The translations under genes and the position numbers were made by a program. Of a DNA stretch of 26,684 nt, positions 1 to 7,728 are shown piece after piece (position 1 is the stretch's first letter; each line of letters starts with the position of its first letter). The notes under the pieces were generated by a model. That model was not told the DNA's origin and searched no databases. It was given only the letters and a program-made list of their open reading frames with translations. Source of the DNA: Burkholderiales bacterium UBA2459. Lineage in GTDB: Bacteria > Pseudomonadota > Gammaproteobacteria > Burkholderiales > Burkholderiaceae_E. The stretch lies in the NCBI GenBank assembly GCA_002342365.1, contig DDPV01000001.1, forward strand, positions 42,210 to 68,893, read 5' to 3'.

Positions 1-446
1 AGCGCCTCCTGAGCACTCTCGGCAAGGTGGCGCTCGAGCGCCCAGAATCTTGCGGTATCGATGCCTTGCTGCTGGAAAAAAAGCTTCTCTTCAAGCCTAT
101 CCTGGGCGATCGCAACCGCCTTGGCCGAAGGCCGAACCGGTTTGCTTTGCGCCAAGCGCAACAAACTGGGCGCCGGAACGTTCTCAAATTCGGTGGTGAT
201 TGCATCGCAGATTCGCGCAAGTTCGTCGAGTGCGTCGTTGTCGTCGTAAGCGGCCTGGATATGATGGTCTGCCGCTTGTGCGGCCGGGCATTCGAGCTGC
301 GGATCAAGCACCACCACCCGCATCCCCAGACGCTGTGCGGCATGAGCCAGCATACGCCCGAGTTGACCGCCCCCCATCACTCCGATGGTGATAATTTTTA
401 TAGGGTTATGGTTCACATCCATGCGGTGAACCAATGGGTCAGGCAT
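1..446 (-). CDS. purK: N5-carboxyaminoimidazole ribonucleotide synthase PurK (N-terminal part, cut by window edge)
   Basis: PurK is the ATP-grasp enzyme that converts AIR, bicarbonate and ATP to N5-CAIR in de novo purine synthesis, feeding PurE. About 148 N-terminal residues are visible. The minus-strand translation has the pre-ATP-grasp nucleotide motif GGGQLGRMLAHAAQ near residues 18-31, followed by the family-typical LDPQ, FENVPA and QDRLEEKLFF segments. The C-terminal catalytic part lies beyond base 1. The chosen ATG at 446 sits 8 bases after the purE stop; an in-frame ATG at 422 or GTG at 416 would remove up to 10 poorly conserved residues and cannot be excluded. The gene is the last visible member of the purC-purE-purK run and is probably translated from the same transcript. 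Confidence 0.93.
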   Translation of the reverse strand, partial: MPDPLVHRMDVNHNPIKIITIGVMGGGQLGRMLAHAAQRLGMRVVVLDPQLECPAAQAADHHIQAAYDDNDALDELARICDAITTEFENVPAPSLLRLAQSKPVRPSAKAVAIAQDRLEEKLFFQQQGIDTARFWALERHLAESAQEA

Positions 447-454
447 CGCATGGC

Positions 455-964
455 TCAGGCATGCGGCGGAAGGACCATGGCGCAAGCCTTCGCTGTTTGC
501 GCATCGCGAAAGGCGAGCAAACGCTCACGAAGTTCGGCATCATCAAGAGCAAGCTGCGCAACCACATGCAATGCTGCGTTTGCCGCGCCAGCCTCTCCGA
601 TTGCAAAGCTTGCAACCGGAATTCCCTTGGGCATTTGCACAATTGACCACAGGGAATCCTCTCCGCGCATGTATTTGCTCGGTACCGGCACACCGAAGAC
701 CGGCACAATCGTTTTTGCAGCGAGCATACCGGGCAAATGGGCAGCGCCGCCTGCCCCGGCGATGATTGCACGCAGACCGCGCTGCATCGCTTGCTCTGCG
801 TAAGCAAACATCGCATCGGGCATGCGGTGCGCAGAAACGACGCGCGTCTCATGCGGGACCGCAAACTGTTGCAAGATTTGAGCCGCGTGCTGCATGGTGT
901 CCCAGTCGCTTGATGAACCCATTACAAGGCCAACGATCGGCGAGATTTGCTGATTTGCATTCAT
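455..964 (-). CDS. purE: N5-carboxyaminoimidazole ribonucleotide mutase PurE (class I)
   Basis: PurE moves the carboxyl group of N5-CAIR to give CAIR, the step between PurK and PurC in purine synthesis. The 169-residue protein has the normal class I length. It carries the substrate-binding MGSSSDW motif near residues 15-21, SAHRMPD near 44-50 with the catalytic histidine at about 46, and the glycine-rich AGAGGAAHLPGM loop. Its ATG at 964 overlaps the purC TGA in an ATGA tetranucleotide, which fixes the start and implies translational coupling. The gene lies between purC and purK, so all three consecutive enzymes are made together, although physical order (C, E, K) is opposite to pathway order (K, E, C). 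Confidence 0.97.
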   Translation of the reverse strand: MNANQQISPIVGLVMGSSSDWDTMQHAAQILQQFAVPHETRVVSAHRMPDAMFAYAEQAMQRGLRAIIAGAGGAAHLPGMLAAKTIVPVFGVPVPSKYMRGEDSLWSIVQMPKGIPVASFAIGEAGAANAALHVVAQLALDDAELRERLLAFRDAQTAKACAMVLPPHA

Positions 965-1872
965 CGGGAGGCAGTGATCAAGGGGTGATTGGGACGCAAG
1001 CGTTGCAAAGCTTCCTGATAGCGGGCGGCGGTTTGCGAGACCACCGCGGCGGGCAAGGCGGGTGCAGGTGCGGTTTTATTCCAAGTCTCGACCGATTCGA
1101 GCCAGTCTCTGAGGTATTGCTTATCGAAGGACGGCGGTGAAATGCCCTCGCGCCACTGATCAGCGGGCCAGTACCGCGATGAATCGGGTGTGAGTACTTC
1201 GTCCATGAGTCGCATGGTGCCATCATCGTCCAGGCCAAATTCAAATTTCGTATCAGCAATCAATAACCCACAGCCCGCGGCGTATTGAGCCGCCGTTTCG
1301 TAAAGCTTGATGGTGACATCGCGCATAGCCAATGCCAGTTCCGTTCCGATCATCGTTTGGACCTGCTCAAAGCTGATGTTTTCATCATGCTCCCCGGGCA
1401 AGGCTTTGGCAGCCGGCGTAAAGATGCTGGCCGGAAGCTTTGAGGCGAGTTGCAAGCCAGGCGGCAGCGGCACAGCGCAAATCGCCTGATCGCGCTGATA
1501 ATCTTTCCAGCCCGAACCAATCAAATAGCCGCGGGCCACCGCTTCGACCGGTAAGGGATTCAGACGAAGGGCAACCACGGCCCGGTCGCGAACTTGCTCA
1601 CGCTCATCGGCTGCAACAACCGATTCAGGGTCAATCGCAGTCAAATGGTTGGGAACGATCGCCTGCAAATAGTCGAACCAGAAAAGGCTCATGGCATGCA
1701 AGACCTGCCCTTTGCCCGGGATCGGGTCTTGCATGACCACATCAAAGGCCGATAAGCGATCGGTGGTCACGATCAGGAGATGCGACGGCCCGACGGCATA
1801 AAGATCGCGAACCTTGCCTCGCCCAATCAGTGGCAGGGAGCGAATCGAGGATTGAAACAAGGCAGGCTTCAT
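961..1872 (-). CDS. purC: Phosphoribosylaminoimidazole-succinocarboxamide synthase (SAICAR synthetase) PurC
   Basis: PurC condenses CAIR with aspartate using ATP to give SAICAR in purine synthesis. At 303 residues it belongs to the longer SAICAR synthase subtype rather than the roughly 237-residue E. coli form. Visible landmarks are GRGKVRDLYAVG near residues 17-28, TTDRLSAFDVVM near 36-47 (ATP site), EAVARGYLIGSGWKDY (aspartate and substrate region), and DEVLTPDSSRYWP near the end. The ATG at 1870-1872 begins 14 bases after the stop of the upstream oxidoreductase gene, with only a weak ribosome-binding site. The gene ends by overlapping the purE start by four bases. Position downstream of glycolytic genes is common in Betaproteobacteria. 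Confidence 0.97.
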   Translation of the reverse strand: MKPALFQSSIRSLPLIGRGKVRDLYAVGPSHLLIVTTDRLSAFDVVMQDPIPGKGQVLHAMSLFWFDYLQAIVPNHLTAIDPESVVAADEREQVRDRAVVALRLNPLPVEAVARGYLIGSGWKDYQRDQAICAVPLPPGLQLASKLPASIFTPAAKALPGEHDENISFEQVQTMIGTELALAMRDVTIKLYETAAQYAAGCGLLIADTKFEFGLDDDGTMRLMDEVLTPDSSRYWPADQWREGISPPSFDKQYLRDWLESVETWNKTAPAPALPAAVVSQTAARYQEALQRLRPNHPLITASR

Positions 1873-1886
1873 GCCAGCAGGGCAGC

Positions 1887-2867
1887 CTAAGGGGTTGGCA
1901 ACACCACAAGTTTTCCAATCGCGCTCCGATCCATCAATGCGCGAATCGCCTTTGGGGCATCGTCTAAGCTGTAGCGTGCCGAAATGCGCGGCTTGAGCTT
2001 ACCCTCCCTCACCCAGCTGAGCAGCTGCGCCATATCGTCCTGAAAGCCACTTGGCTCCCTGGCCACGTAGGCACCCCAAAACACGCCGACGATGCTCGCG
2101 CCCTTGAGCAAGGCCAAATTCAAGGGCAGCGAGGGGATCTGACCCAGTGCAAAACCGATCACCAGAAAGCGTCCTCGCCACGCCATCGAACGGAAGGCAG
2201 GCTCAGCGAGTTGCCCGCCAACCGGATCGTAGACCACATCAACGCCCTGGCCAGCGGTCAGATGTTTAATCTGCTCCCGCAAATCGTCGCGGCTGTAATT
2301 GATGCAGGCATCTGCACCATGCGCGCGGCAGACCTCGAGCTTTTCGTCGCTTGACGCGGCAGCAATAACCCGCGCGCCGAGTGCTTTGCCGATCTCAACC
2401 GCTGCAAGTCCCACGCCACCGGCTGCGCCGAGCACCAAAAGACTCTCGCCTGCCTTGAGCTGTGCACGATCCGCCAGACCGTGATAAGAAGTTGCGTAGA
2501 CCATCGTGAATGAGGCAGCCATATCCATCGCAACGCCCGCGGGTATCCTGACCGCTTTGGCAGCTTCCACCAGCGCCTGTTGTGCAAAGCCGCCATGACC
2601 GCACAGGGCCATCACCGCATCGCCCACGCGCAAACCCTCCACACCCTCGCCGAGCGCAGAAATTACCCCGGCAATCTCACCGCCGGGAGAAAACGGCAGC
2701 TCTGGTTTGAATTGATATAAATTGCGAATAATCAGGCTGTCGGGAAAATTGACGCCTGCGGCGTGAACATCGACCCGAATCTGACCGGGGCCAGGCTCTG
2801 GGCTTGGCAGCTCACGAACTTCCAACAACTCCGGGTCGCCGTGCTGGGTGCAAAGCAATGCCTTCAT
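1887..2867 (-). CDS. NADPH:quinone oxidoreductase-like protein (zinc-independent MDR family)
   Basis: This 326-residue protein is a medium-chain dehydrogenase/reductase of the quinone oxidoreductase group, expected to use NADPH to reduce quinones or enone-type substrates in the cytoplasm. The N-terminal GroES-like domain contains AAGVNFPDSLIIRN (residues 36-49) and PGGEIAGVI (61-69). The Rossmann domain has LGAAGGVGLAAVEIGKALGA (146-165), then HGADACINY and YDPVGG. I see no catalytic-zinc cysteine/histidine set, which fits a zinc-independent member. The ATG at 2867 is preferred over upstream in-frame codons because MKALLC matches the family N-terminus and AAAGG lies about 7 bases upstream. 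It sits between fba and purC, an addition to the usual glycolysis-purine order. The true substrate cannot be read from sequence. Confidence 0.85.
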   Translation of the reverse strand: MKALLCTQHGDPELLEVRELPSPEPGPGQIRVDVHAAGVNFPDSLIIRNLYQFKPELPFSPGGEIAGVISALGEGVEGLRVGDAVMALCGHGGFAQQALVEAAKAVRIPAGVAMDMAASFTMVYATSYHGLADRAQLKAGESLLVLGAAGGVGLAAVEIGKALGARVIAAASSDEKLEVCRAHGADACINYSRDDLREQIKHLTAGQGVDVVYDPVGGQLAEPAFRSMAWRGRFLVIGFALGQIPSLPLNLALLKGASIVGVFWGAYVAREPSGFQDDMAQLLSWVREGKLKPRISARYSLDDAPKAIRALMDRSAIGKLVVLPTP

Positions 2868-2916
2868 GAAATACCTTTCGTTAAGGTCAGGACCAAGGCC
2901 TGATGTTTGCCGCAGT

Positions 2917-3996
2917 TCAGGACGCGAGCGTCGCGTGAACAAGCGGGGTCAGCTCACCTTTTTTATAGCGCTCAATCATCACCGACAAAGCCAGCGGTTT
3001 GATCATCGACGCTTTCCCGGCACAGCCAAACTGCTCATAGCGCTGAAGACATATCGCTTTAGCCGCAGCGGTCGCAGGCTTTAAATATTCGCGCGGATCA
3101 AACTTATCGGGGTGTTCGGCCATAAAGCGGCGAATTGCTGCAGTCATCGCCAGTCGAATATCGGTATCGATATTGATTTTTCGAACCCCATGGTGAATCG
3201 CTTCCTGAATCTCCTCCACAGGCACCCCGTAGGTTTCCTTCATTGCACCGCCAAATTGTCTGATCTCATCGAGCAAGTCCTGCGGCACCGAAGAGGATCC
3301 GTGCATGACCAGATGCGTGTTGGGAATCCTGCGGTGGATAGCCTTGATCCGGTCAATCGCCAGAATATCGCCAGTGGGTTTGCGACTGAATTTGTAAGCA
3401 CCATGCGATGTACCAATCGCGATGGCCAAGGCATCGACCTGGGTTTGCCGGACAAAGTCGGCCGCCTGCTCAGGATCGGTGAGCAATTGCTCACGGGTCA
3501 TGCTGCCTTCAGCACCATGGCCATCCTCTTTGTCGCCCTTCATCGTTTCTAGCGAGCCCAGGCATCCCAGTTCACCTTCAACGGTCACACCGATAGCATG
3601 CGCCATGTCGACCACCGCCTTCGTGGTGCTGAGGTTATAGTCATAGCTGGCAATGGTCTTGCCGTCCTCAAGCAAAGATCCATCCATCATCACCGAAGAA
3701 AAACCAAGCCGCATCGCTTGCAGGCAAACCGCTGGCGACTGTCCGTGATCCTGGTGCATCACCACCGGCACATGCGGAAAAGTCTCCACCGCGGCCTCGA
3801 TCAAATGGCGCAAGAAGGCTTCGCCAGCGTATTTGCGGGCACCTGCCGAAGCCTGCATGATGACCGGCGCGTCAGCTTGCGAAGCTGCCGACATGATGGC
3901 CTGGACTTGCTCGAGATTATTGACGTTGAAAGCAGGAATGCCGTAGTCGTGTTCGGCGGCGTGATCAAGTAGCTGACGCATGGATACAAGTGGCAT
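2917..3996 (-). CDS. fba: Fructose-bisphosphate aldolase, class II (CbbA/Fba type)
   Basis: This zinc-dependent aldolase interconverts fructose-1,6-bisphosphate with dihydroxyacetone phosphate and glyceraldehyde-3-phosphate, in glycolysis, gluconeogenesis or the Calvin cycle. The 359-residue length suits the CbbA-like class II group. Metal and catalytic motifs are visible: HQDHG (residues 81-85), GELGCLG, GTSHGAYKF, VMHGSSSVP and NIDTD. The start at 3996 is supported by an AAGGAGAG ribosome-binding site just upstream. It lies 72 bases after the pyk stop and 49 bases before the oxidoreductase gene. No ribulose-bisphosphate carboxylase or phosphoribulokinase is in the window, so a Calvin-cycle role is not supported here. 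Confidence 0.96.
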   Translation of the reverse strand: MPLVSMRQLLDHAAEHDYGIPAFNVNNLEQVQAIMSAASQADAPVIMQASAGARKYAGEAFLRHLIEAAVETFPHVPVVMHQDHGQSPAVCLQAMRLGFSSVMMDGSLLEDGKTIASYDYNLSTTKAVVDMAHAIGVTVEGELGCLGSLETMKGDKEDGHGAEGSMTREQLLTDPEQAADFVRQTQVDALAIAIGTSHGAYKFSRKPTGDILAIDRIKAIHRRIPNTHLVMHGSSSVPQDLLDEIRQFGGAMKETYGVPVEEIQEAIHHGVRKINIDTDIRLAMTAAIRRFMAEHPDKFDPREYLKPATAAAKAICLQRYEQFGCAGKASMIKPLALSVMIERYKKGELTPLVHATLAS

Positions 3997-4068
3997 CGCG
4001 CGCTCTCCTTAAAATGTTAGACGTTCCATGAAGAAATCACCCAAGGCGTCTGCCGCCCGGTGCCGTGC

Positions 4069-5493
4069 TCAGTGTTCGCCAACGCGGACCAACTTCAGCG
4101 TATTGGTGCCGCCTGCCTTGCCTATAGGCTCGCCAATGGTCAGCACGATCAAATCGCCTTGCTCGACAACACCGGCTTCAAGCAATTGATTCAGGCAAGC
4201 TCGCAACAGGGCGTCCCTGTCAAAGGCTTCGTAGCGCGAGAGCATCGGCCTCACATCGCGATAAATTGTCATACGCCGCCGACTGCCCTCCTCGGGCGTC
4301 AGCGCATAAATCGGAACCCCGGCATTAAGGCGCGACATCCACAGTGCGGTCGATCCGGACTGTGTGAGTGCTGCAATCGCCTTGATCTGCATATGGTGCG
4401 CAACAAAAAGCGCACTCATCGCAATCGACTGATCAATCCGGGTAAAGGTGCGGTTTAAAAACTCGGTATCGAGCGAGACGCGATGGGACTTTTCAGCCTC
4501 CACACAAATTCGAACCATCGCCTCGACGGTTTCCACCGGATACTTGCCTGTTGCAGACTCTGCCGAAAGCATGACTGCATCGGTGCCATCAATGACCGCA
4601 TTGGCAACATCGGAGACTTCGGCCCGGGTCGGCACCGGCGAATCGATCATGGACTCCATCATCTGGGTTGCGGTGATGGTGAATTTGTTGAATTCGCGTG
4701 CAAGCCGGATCATGCGCTTTTGAAGCGCAGGCACAGCGGCATCACCGACTTCGATTGCCAGATCACCGCGTGCGACCATGATGCCGTCCGATGCCTTCAG
4801 AATGTCTTCAAGGTTGTCAATGGCTTCATAACGTTCTATTTTCGCTACGGTGTGCGCTTTGCTTCCGCAAGCACGCATCAATTCGCGCGCCATATACATG
4901 TCAGAGGAGTTTTTCGGAAAAGATACCGCAAGAAAATCGGCCGCCAAATCAGCAGCAGTGCGGATGTCGTCCATGTCCTTGGCCGTGAGCGCTGCAGCGG
5001 ACAGTCCGCCACCAAGCCGATTGATGCCTTTGCGGTCAGACAACACGCCGCCGACCAGCACCTGCGCGTCGATCGTTGAGGCGCTTGTTGCCTCAACACG
5101 CATCGACATGCGGCCATCGTTCAAGACCAGGGTGTCGCCAGGCTTCACATCATGGACAAGTTCCTTGTAGTCAAGCCCGACCTGGCTCTGATCGCCCAGT
5201 TCACAATGAATATCAAAACGAAAACGATCGCCGGTTTGAAGCGTGATCGATCCTTGAGCAAACTTGCCGATGCGGATCTTTGGACCTTGCAGGTCAACCA
5301 GCAAACCGACATCGCGCTTGCAAGCCTCGGCAATCGCGCGCACCAGTTCGGCCCGAGTCCGGTGTTCGGCTGTGCTGCCATGTGAAAAATTCAGCCGCAC
5401 CACATTGACGCCAGCCAGGATCAATCGCTCCAAGACCTCTGGCGATGAAGAAGCAGGGCCAAGCGTAGCAACAATCTTTGTGGCGTGGTTCAT
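4069..5493 (-). CDS. pyk: Pyruvate kinase
   Basis: Pyruvate kinase makes ATP and pyruvate from phosphoenolpyruvate and ADP, the last step of glycolysis. The 474-residue protein begins MNHATKIVATLGPAS, the normal family start. It contains the substrate-site VVRLNFSHGS (residues 31-40), the signature region AKIERYEAIDN with the catalytic lysine, MVARGDLAIEVG (metal site), and ATQMMESMI. The C-terminal allosteric domain ends with a typical LTIGEPIG segment. The ATG at 5493 is separated from the pgk TGA by a single base (TGATATG), which indicates coupled translation and rules out the longer upstream extension. The adjacent placement of pgk and pyk matches the glycolytic operon of Burkholderiales. 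Confidence 0.97.
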   Translation of the reverse strand: MNHATKIVATLGPASSSPEVLERLILAGVNVVRLNFSHGSTAEHRTRAELVRAIAEACKRDVGLLVDLQGPKIRIGKFAQGSITLQTGDRFRFDIHCELGDQSQVGLDYKELVHDVKPGDTLVLNDGRMSMRVEATSASTIDAQVLVGGVLSDRKGINRLGGGLSAAALTAKDMDDIRTAADLAADFLAVSFPKNSSDMYMARELMRACGSKAHTVAKIERYEAIDNLEDILKASDGIMVARGDLAIEVGDAAVPALQKRMIRLAREFNKFTITATQMMESMIDSPVPTRAEVSDVANAVIDGTDAVMLSAESATGKYPVETVEAMVRICVEAEKSHRVSLDTEFLNRTFTRIDQSIAMSALFVAHHMQIKAIAALTQSGSTALWMSRLNAGVPIYALTPEEGSRRRMTIYRDVRPMLSRYEAFDRDALLRACLNQLLEAGVVEQGDLIVLTIGEPIGKAGGTNTLKLVRVGEH

Positions 5494-5494
5494 A

Positions 5495-6685
5495 TCAGCT
5501 TCGCTCCATAAGGGCGGCAACGGCGGGAAGGGGTTTGCCTTCGAGGAACTCCAAAAAGGCACCGCCTCCGGTTGAAATGTAACCCATGCGATCGGCGATG
5601 CCATACTTTGCAATAGCCGCTAGGGTATCGCCACCGCCGGCGATCGAGAAGGCTTTTGATGAAGCGATTGCCCTTGCAATCGTCTCGGTCCCTGCCGAAA
5701 AGGCCTCGAATTCGAATACGCCAAGCGGACCGTTCCAGACAATCGTCCCGGCAGCCTCCAGTGCATTGGCCAGCGAAAGCGCAGTCTCGGGGCCAATGTC
5801 GAGAATCATTTCATCGGGCTCGATGCAATCCTCGCCGGGTCGCAACACGCAGACCCGGTGCTGGGCATCGGCAGCAAATCGTTTCGCCACCACCACATCG
5901 TGCGGAAGGGGCACCTCGGCACCGCGTTCGCGCATCGTCTGCATAACGGCAGCGGCTTCGTGAAGCAAATCGCGCTCCGCAAGCGAGACACCGATCGCAT
6001 GGCCAGCAGCTGCGAGAAAACAGTTGGCAATGCCGCCGCCCACGATCAGTCGGTCAACCTTGTGCGCAAGACTTTGCAAGATGCTCAATTTGCTTGAAAC
6101 CTTTGAACCGGCCACGATGGCAACCAGCGGCCGCACGGGCTTGGCCAGCGCGCGGCCCAATGCGTCGAGTTCGGCCGCCATCAGCGGACCCGCGCAAGCA
6201 ATTGGCGCAAAGGCTGCAACGCCCTGGGTGCTCGCTTCGGCACGATGCGCAGCACCAAAAGCATCATTGACGTACACATCGCACAGCGCTGCGATACGGC
6301 GCGCAAGCTCAGGATCGTTGGATTTTTCACCCGGATTGCAGCGGCAGTTTTCCAGCACCACAAGCTCGCCAGGCCGTATCTCCGGGACGCCCTGCAGCCA
6401 ATCGCTGATCAAGGCAACCGGGTGGTTGAGAAGCTCAGAGAGCCTGTGCGCAATCGGCGCAAGCGAGTCTTCGTTTCTGCAAACACCCTCTTGTGGCCGC
6501 CCCAGATGCGAGGTCACCATCACGATTGCACCTTGCGCCATCGCCTTGCGCATCGCGGGCAGGGAAGCCTTTATGCGGCTATCGTCGCTGATTTCGCCTC
6601 GGTCGTTGAAGGGCACATTCAAATCGGCACGAATCAAGACCCGCTTGCCCGCCAGATCCAGATCGTCAAACCGTTTAAAGCGCAT
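5495..6685 (-). CDS. pgk: Phosphoglycerate kinase
   Basis: Phosphoglycerate kinase reversibly transfers phosphate from 1,3-bisphosphoglycerate to ADP, just downstream of GAPDH. The 396-residue product has the family landmarks KRVLIRADLNVP (residues 14-25), TSHLGRPQEG, GSKVSSKL, the glycine-rich GGGIANCFLAAAG and the C-terminal nucleotide loop GGGDTLAA, plus WNGPLGVFE. The ATG at 6685 is preferred because MRFKRFDDLDLAGKRV looks like a family N-terminus. However, an in-frame GTG at 6718 overlaps the gap TGA as GTGA and would add 11 residues; no strong ribosome-binding site precedes the ATG, so the coupled GTG start is a real alternative. Confidence 0.96.
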   Translation of the reverse strand: MRFKRFDDLDLAGKRVLIRADLNVPFNDRGEISDDSRIKASLPAMRKAMAQGAIVMVTSHLGRPQEGVCRNEDSLAPIAHRLSELLNHPVALISDWLQGVPEIRPGELVVLENCRCNPGEKSNDPELARRIAALCDVYVNDAFGAAHRAEASTQGVAAFAPIACAGPLMAAELDALGRALAKPVRPLVAIVAGSKVSSKLSILQSLAHKVDRLIVGGGIANCFLAAAGHAIGVSLAERDLLHEAAAVMQTMRERGAEVPLPHDVVVAKRFAADAQHRVCVLRPGEDCIEPDEMILDIGPETALSLANALEAAGTIVWNGPLGVFEFEAFSAGTETIARAIASSKAFSIAGGGDTLAAIAKYGIADRMGYISTGGGAFLEFLEGKPLPAVAALMERS

Positions 6686-6714
6686 GGTCGGGATCGTTGG
6701 CTGTCGATCGCGCG

Positions 6715-7728
6715 TCACGCCGGCGCTTGCATCAATGCGAGCGTGGTGTCAAGCATCCGGTTGGAGAACCCCCATTCATTGTCGTACCAGCTTGAGACCT
6801 TGACCAGGCGACCGGAGACCTTGGTCAGCGTTGAATCGACAATCGAACTGGCCGGGTTGTGGTTGAAGTCCACCGACACCAGTTGCTCGGTGTTGTAAGC
6901 AAGAATGCCCTTGAGTGGGCCTTCGCTGGCAGCCATCAGCAGCGCATTGACCTCCTGAACCGAGGTGTCCCTTGAGGCGATAAAGGACAAATCGACCACC
7001 GACACATTGATGGTGGGCACCCGCATTGCGTAACCGTCGAGTCTGCCGTTGAGTTCTGGCAAAACCAGGCCAACCGCAGCGGCTGCACCGGTTTTGGTCG
7101 GAATCATCGACATCGTTGCCGAGCGTGCGCGGCGCAAATCCTCGTGGTACACATCGGTGAGCACCTGATCATTGGTGTAGGCATGGATGGTGGTCATGAG
7201 GCCAGTCTCAAGACCGATTTCATCGTGCAAGGGCTTGACCAGCGGCGCAAGGCAATTGGTGGTGCACGAAGCATTCGAAATCACCTGGTGCGAGGCGCGA
7301 AGACTTTGATGGTTCACACCGAACACCACGGTAGCGTCCACATCCTTGCCACCGGGAGCCGAAATCAGCACTTTTTTTGCACCCGCCCGCAAGTGCGCTG
7401 AGGCCTTTTCCTTGCTTGTGAAATAGCCGGTACATTCAAACACCACATCCACGCCAAGCTCGGCCCAGGGAAGCTGGGCGGGATCACGCTGGGAAAAAAC
7501 CCGGATTTCATCCCCATCAATCCACAGCGCATCACCGTCAACCTGCACCTGCGCGTTGAAGCGACCGTGTGCGGTGTCGTAGCGGGTAAGGTGCGCGTTG
7601 GTCTTTGCATCACCAAGATCGTTGATCGCCACAATGTGAATCGGATGCTTTTTGCCCGACTCGTAGTGCGCGCGCAGAACGTTGCGGCCGATCCTTCCGT
7701 AGCCATTGATTGCAACCCGAATTGTCAT
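6715..7728 (-). CDS. gap: Glyceraldehyde-3-phosphate dehydrogenase, type I
   Basis: GAPDH oxidises glyceraldehyde-3-phosphate to 1,3-bisphosphoglycerate with reduction of a nicotinamide cofactor. The 337-residue protein starts MTIRVAINGYGRIGRN, the Rossmann fingerprint. It carries AINDLGD at about 34-40 (Asn-Asp after the second strand, consistent with NAD use), the active site SNASCTTNC with the nucleophile at Cys155, the activating histidine in TTIHAYTNDQ, and the C-terminal WYDNEWGFSNRM. The ATG overlaps the tkt TGA by four bases (ATGA), fixing the start. An erythrose-4-phosphate dehydrogenase (Epd) is a possible alternative because that family is close and the gene follows tkt, but the pgk neighbour and motif set favour GAPDH. 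Confidence 0.95.
   Translation of the reverse strand: MTIRVAINGYGRIGRNVLRAHYESGKKHPIHIVAINDLGDAKTNAHLTRYDTAHGRFNAQVQVDGDALWIDGDEIRVFSQRDPAQLPWAELGVDVVFECTGYFTSKEKASAHLRAGAKKVLISAPGGKDVDATVVFGVNHQSLRASHQVISNASCTTNCLAPLVKPLHDEIGLETGLMTTIHAYTNDQVLTDVYHEDLRRARSATMSMIPTKTGAAAAVGLVLPELNGRLDGYAMRVPTINVSVVDLSFIASRDTSVQEVNALLMAASEGPLKGILAYNTEQLVSVDFNHNPASSIVDSTLTKVSGRLVKVSSWYDNEWGFSNRMLDTTLALMQAPA

Noticed and set aside
2877..2905. Inverted repeat TCAGG/CCTGA between fba and the oxidoreductase gene as a terminator
   Set aside because: The stem is only five base pairs and no T-run follows in the direction of transcription; the genes look co-transcribed.
6024..6898. Overlapping 259- and 217-codon plus-strand frames opposite pgk and gap
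   Set aside because: Both are antisense to well-conserved glycolytic enzymes and no protein family is recognisable.
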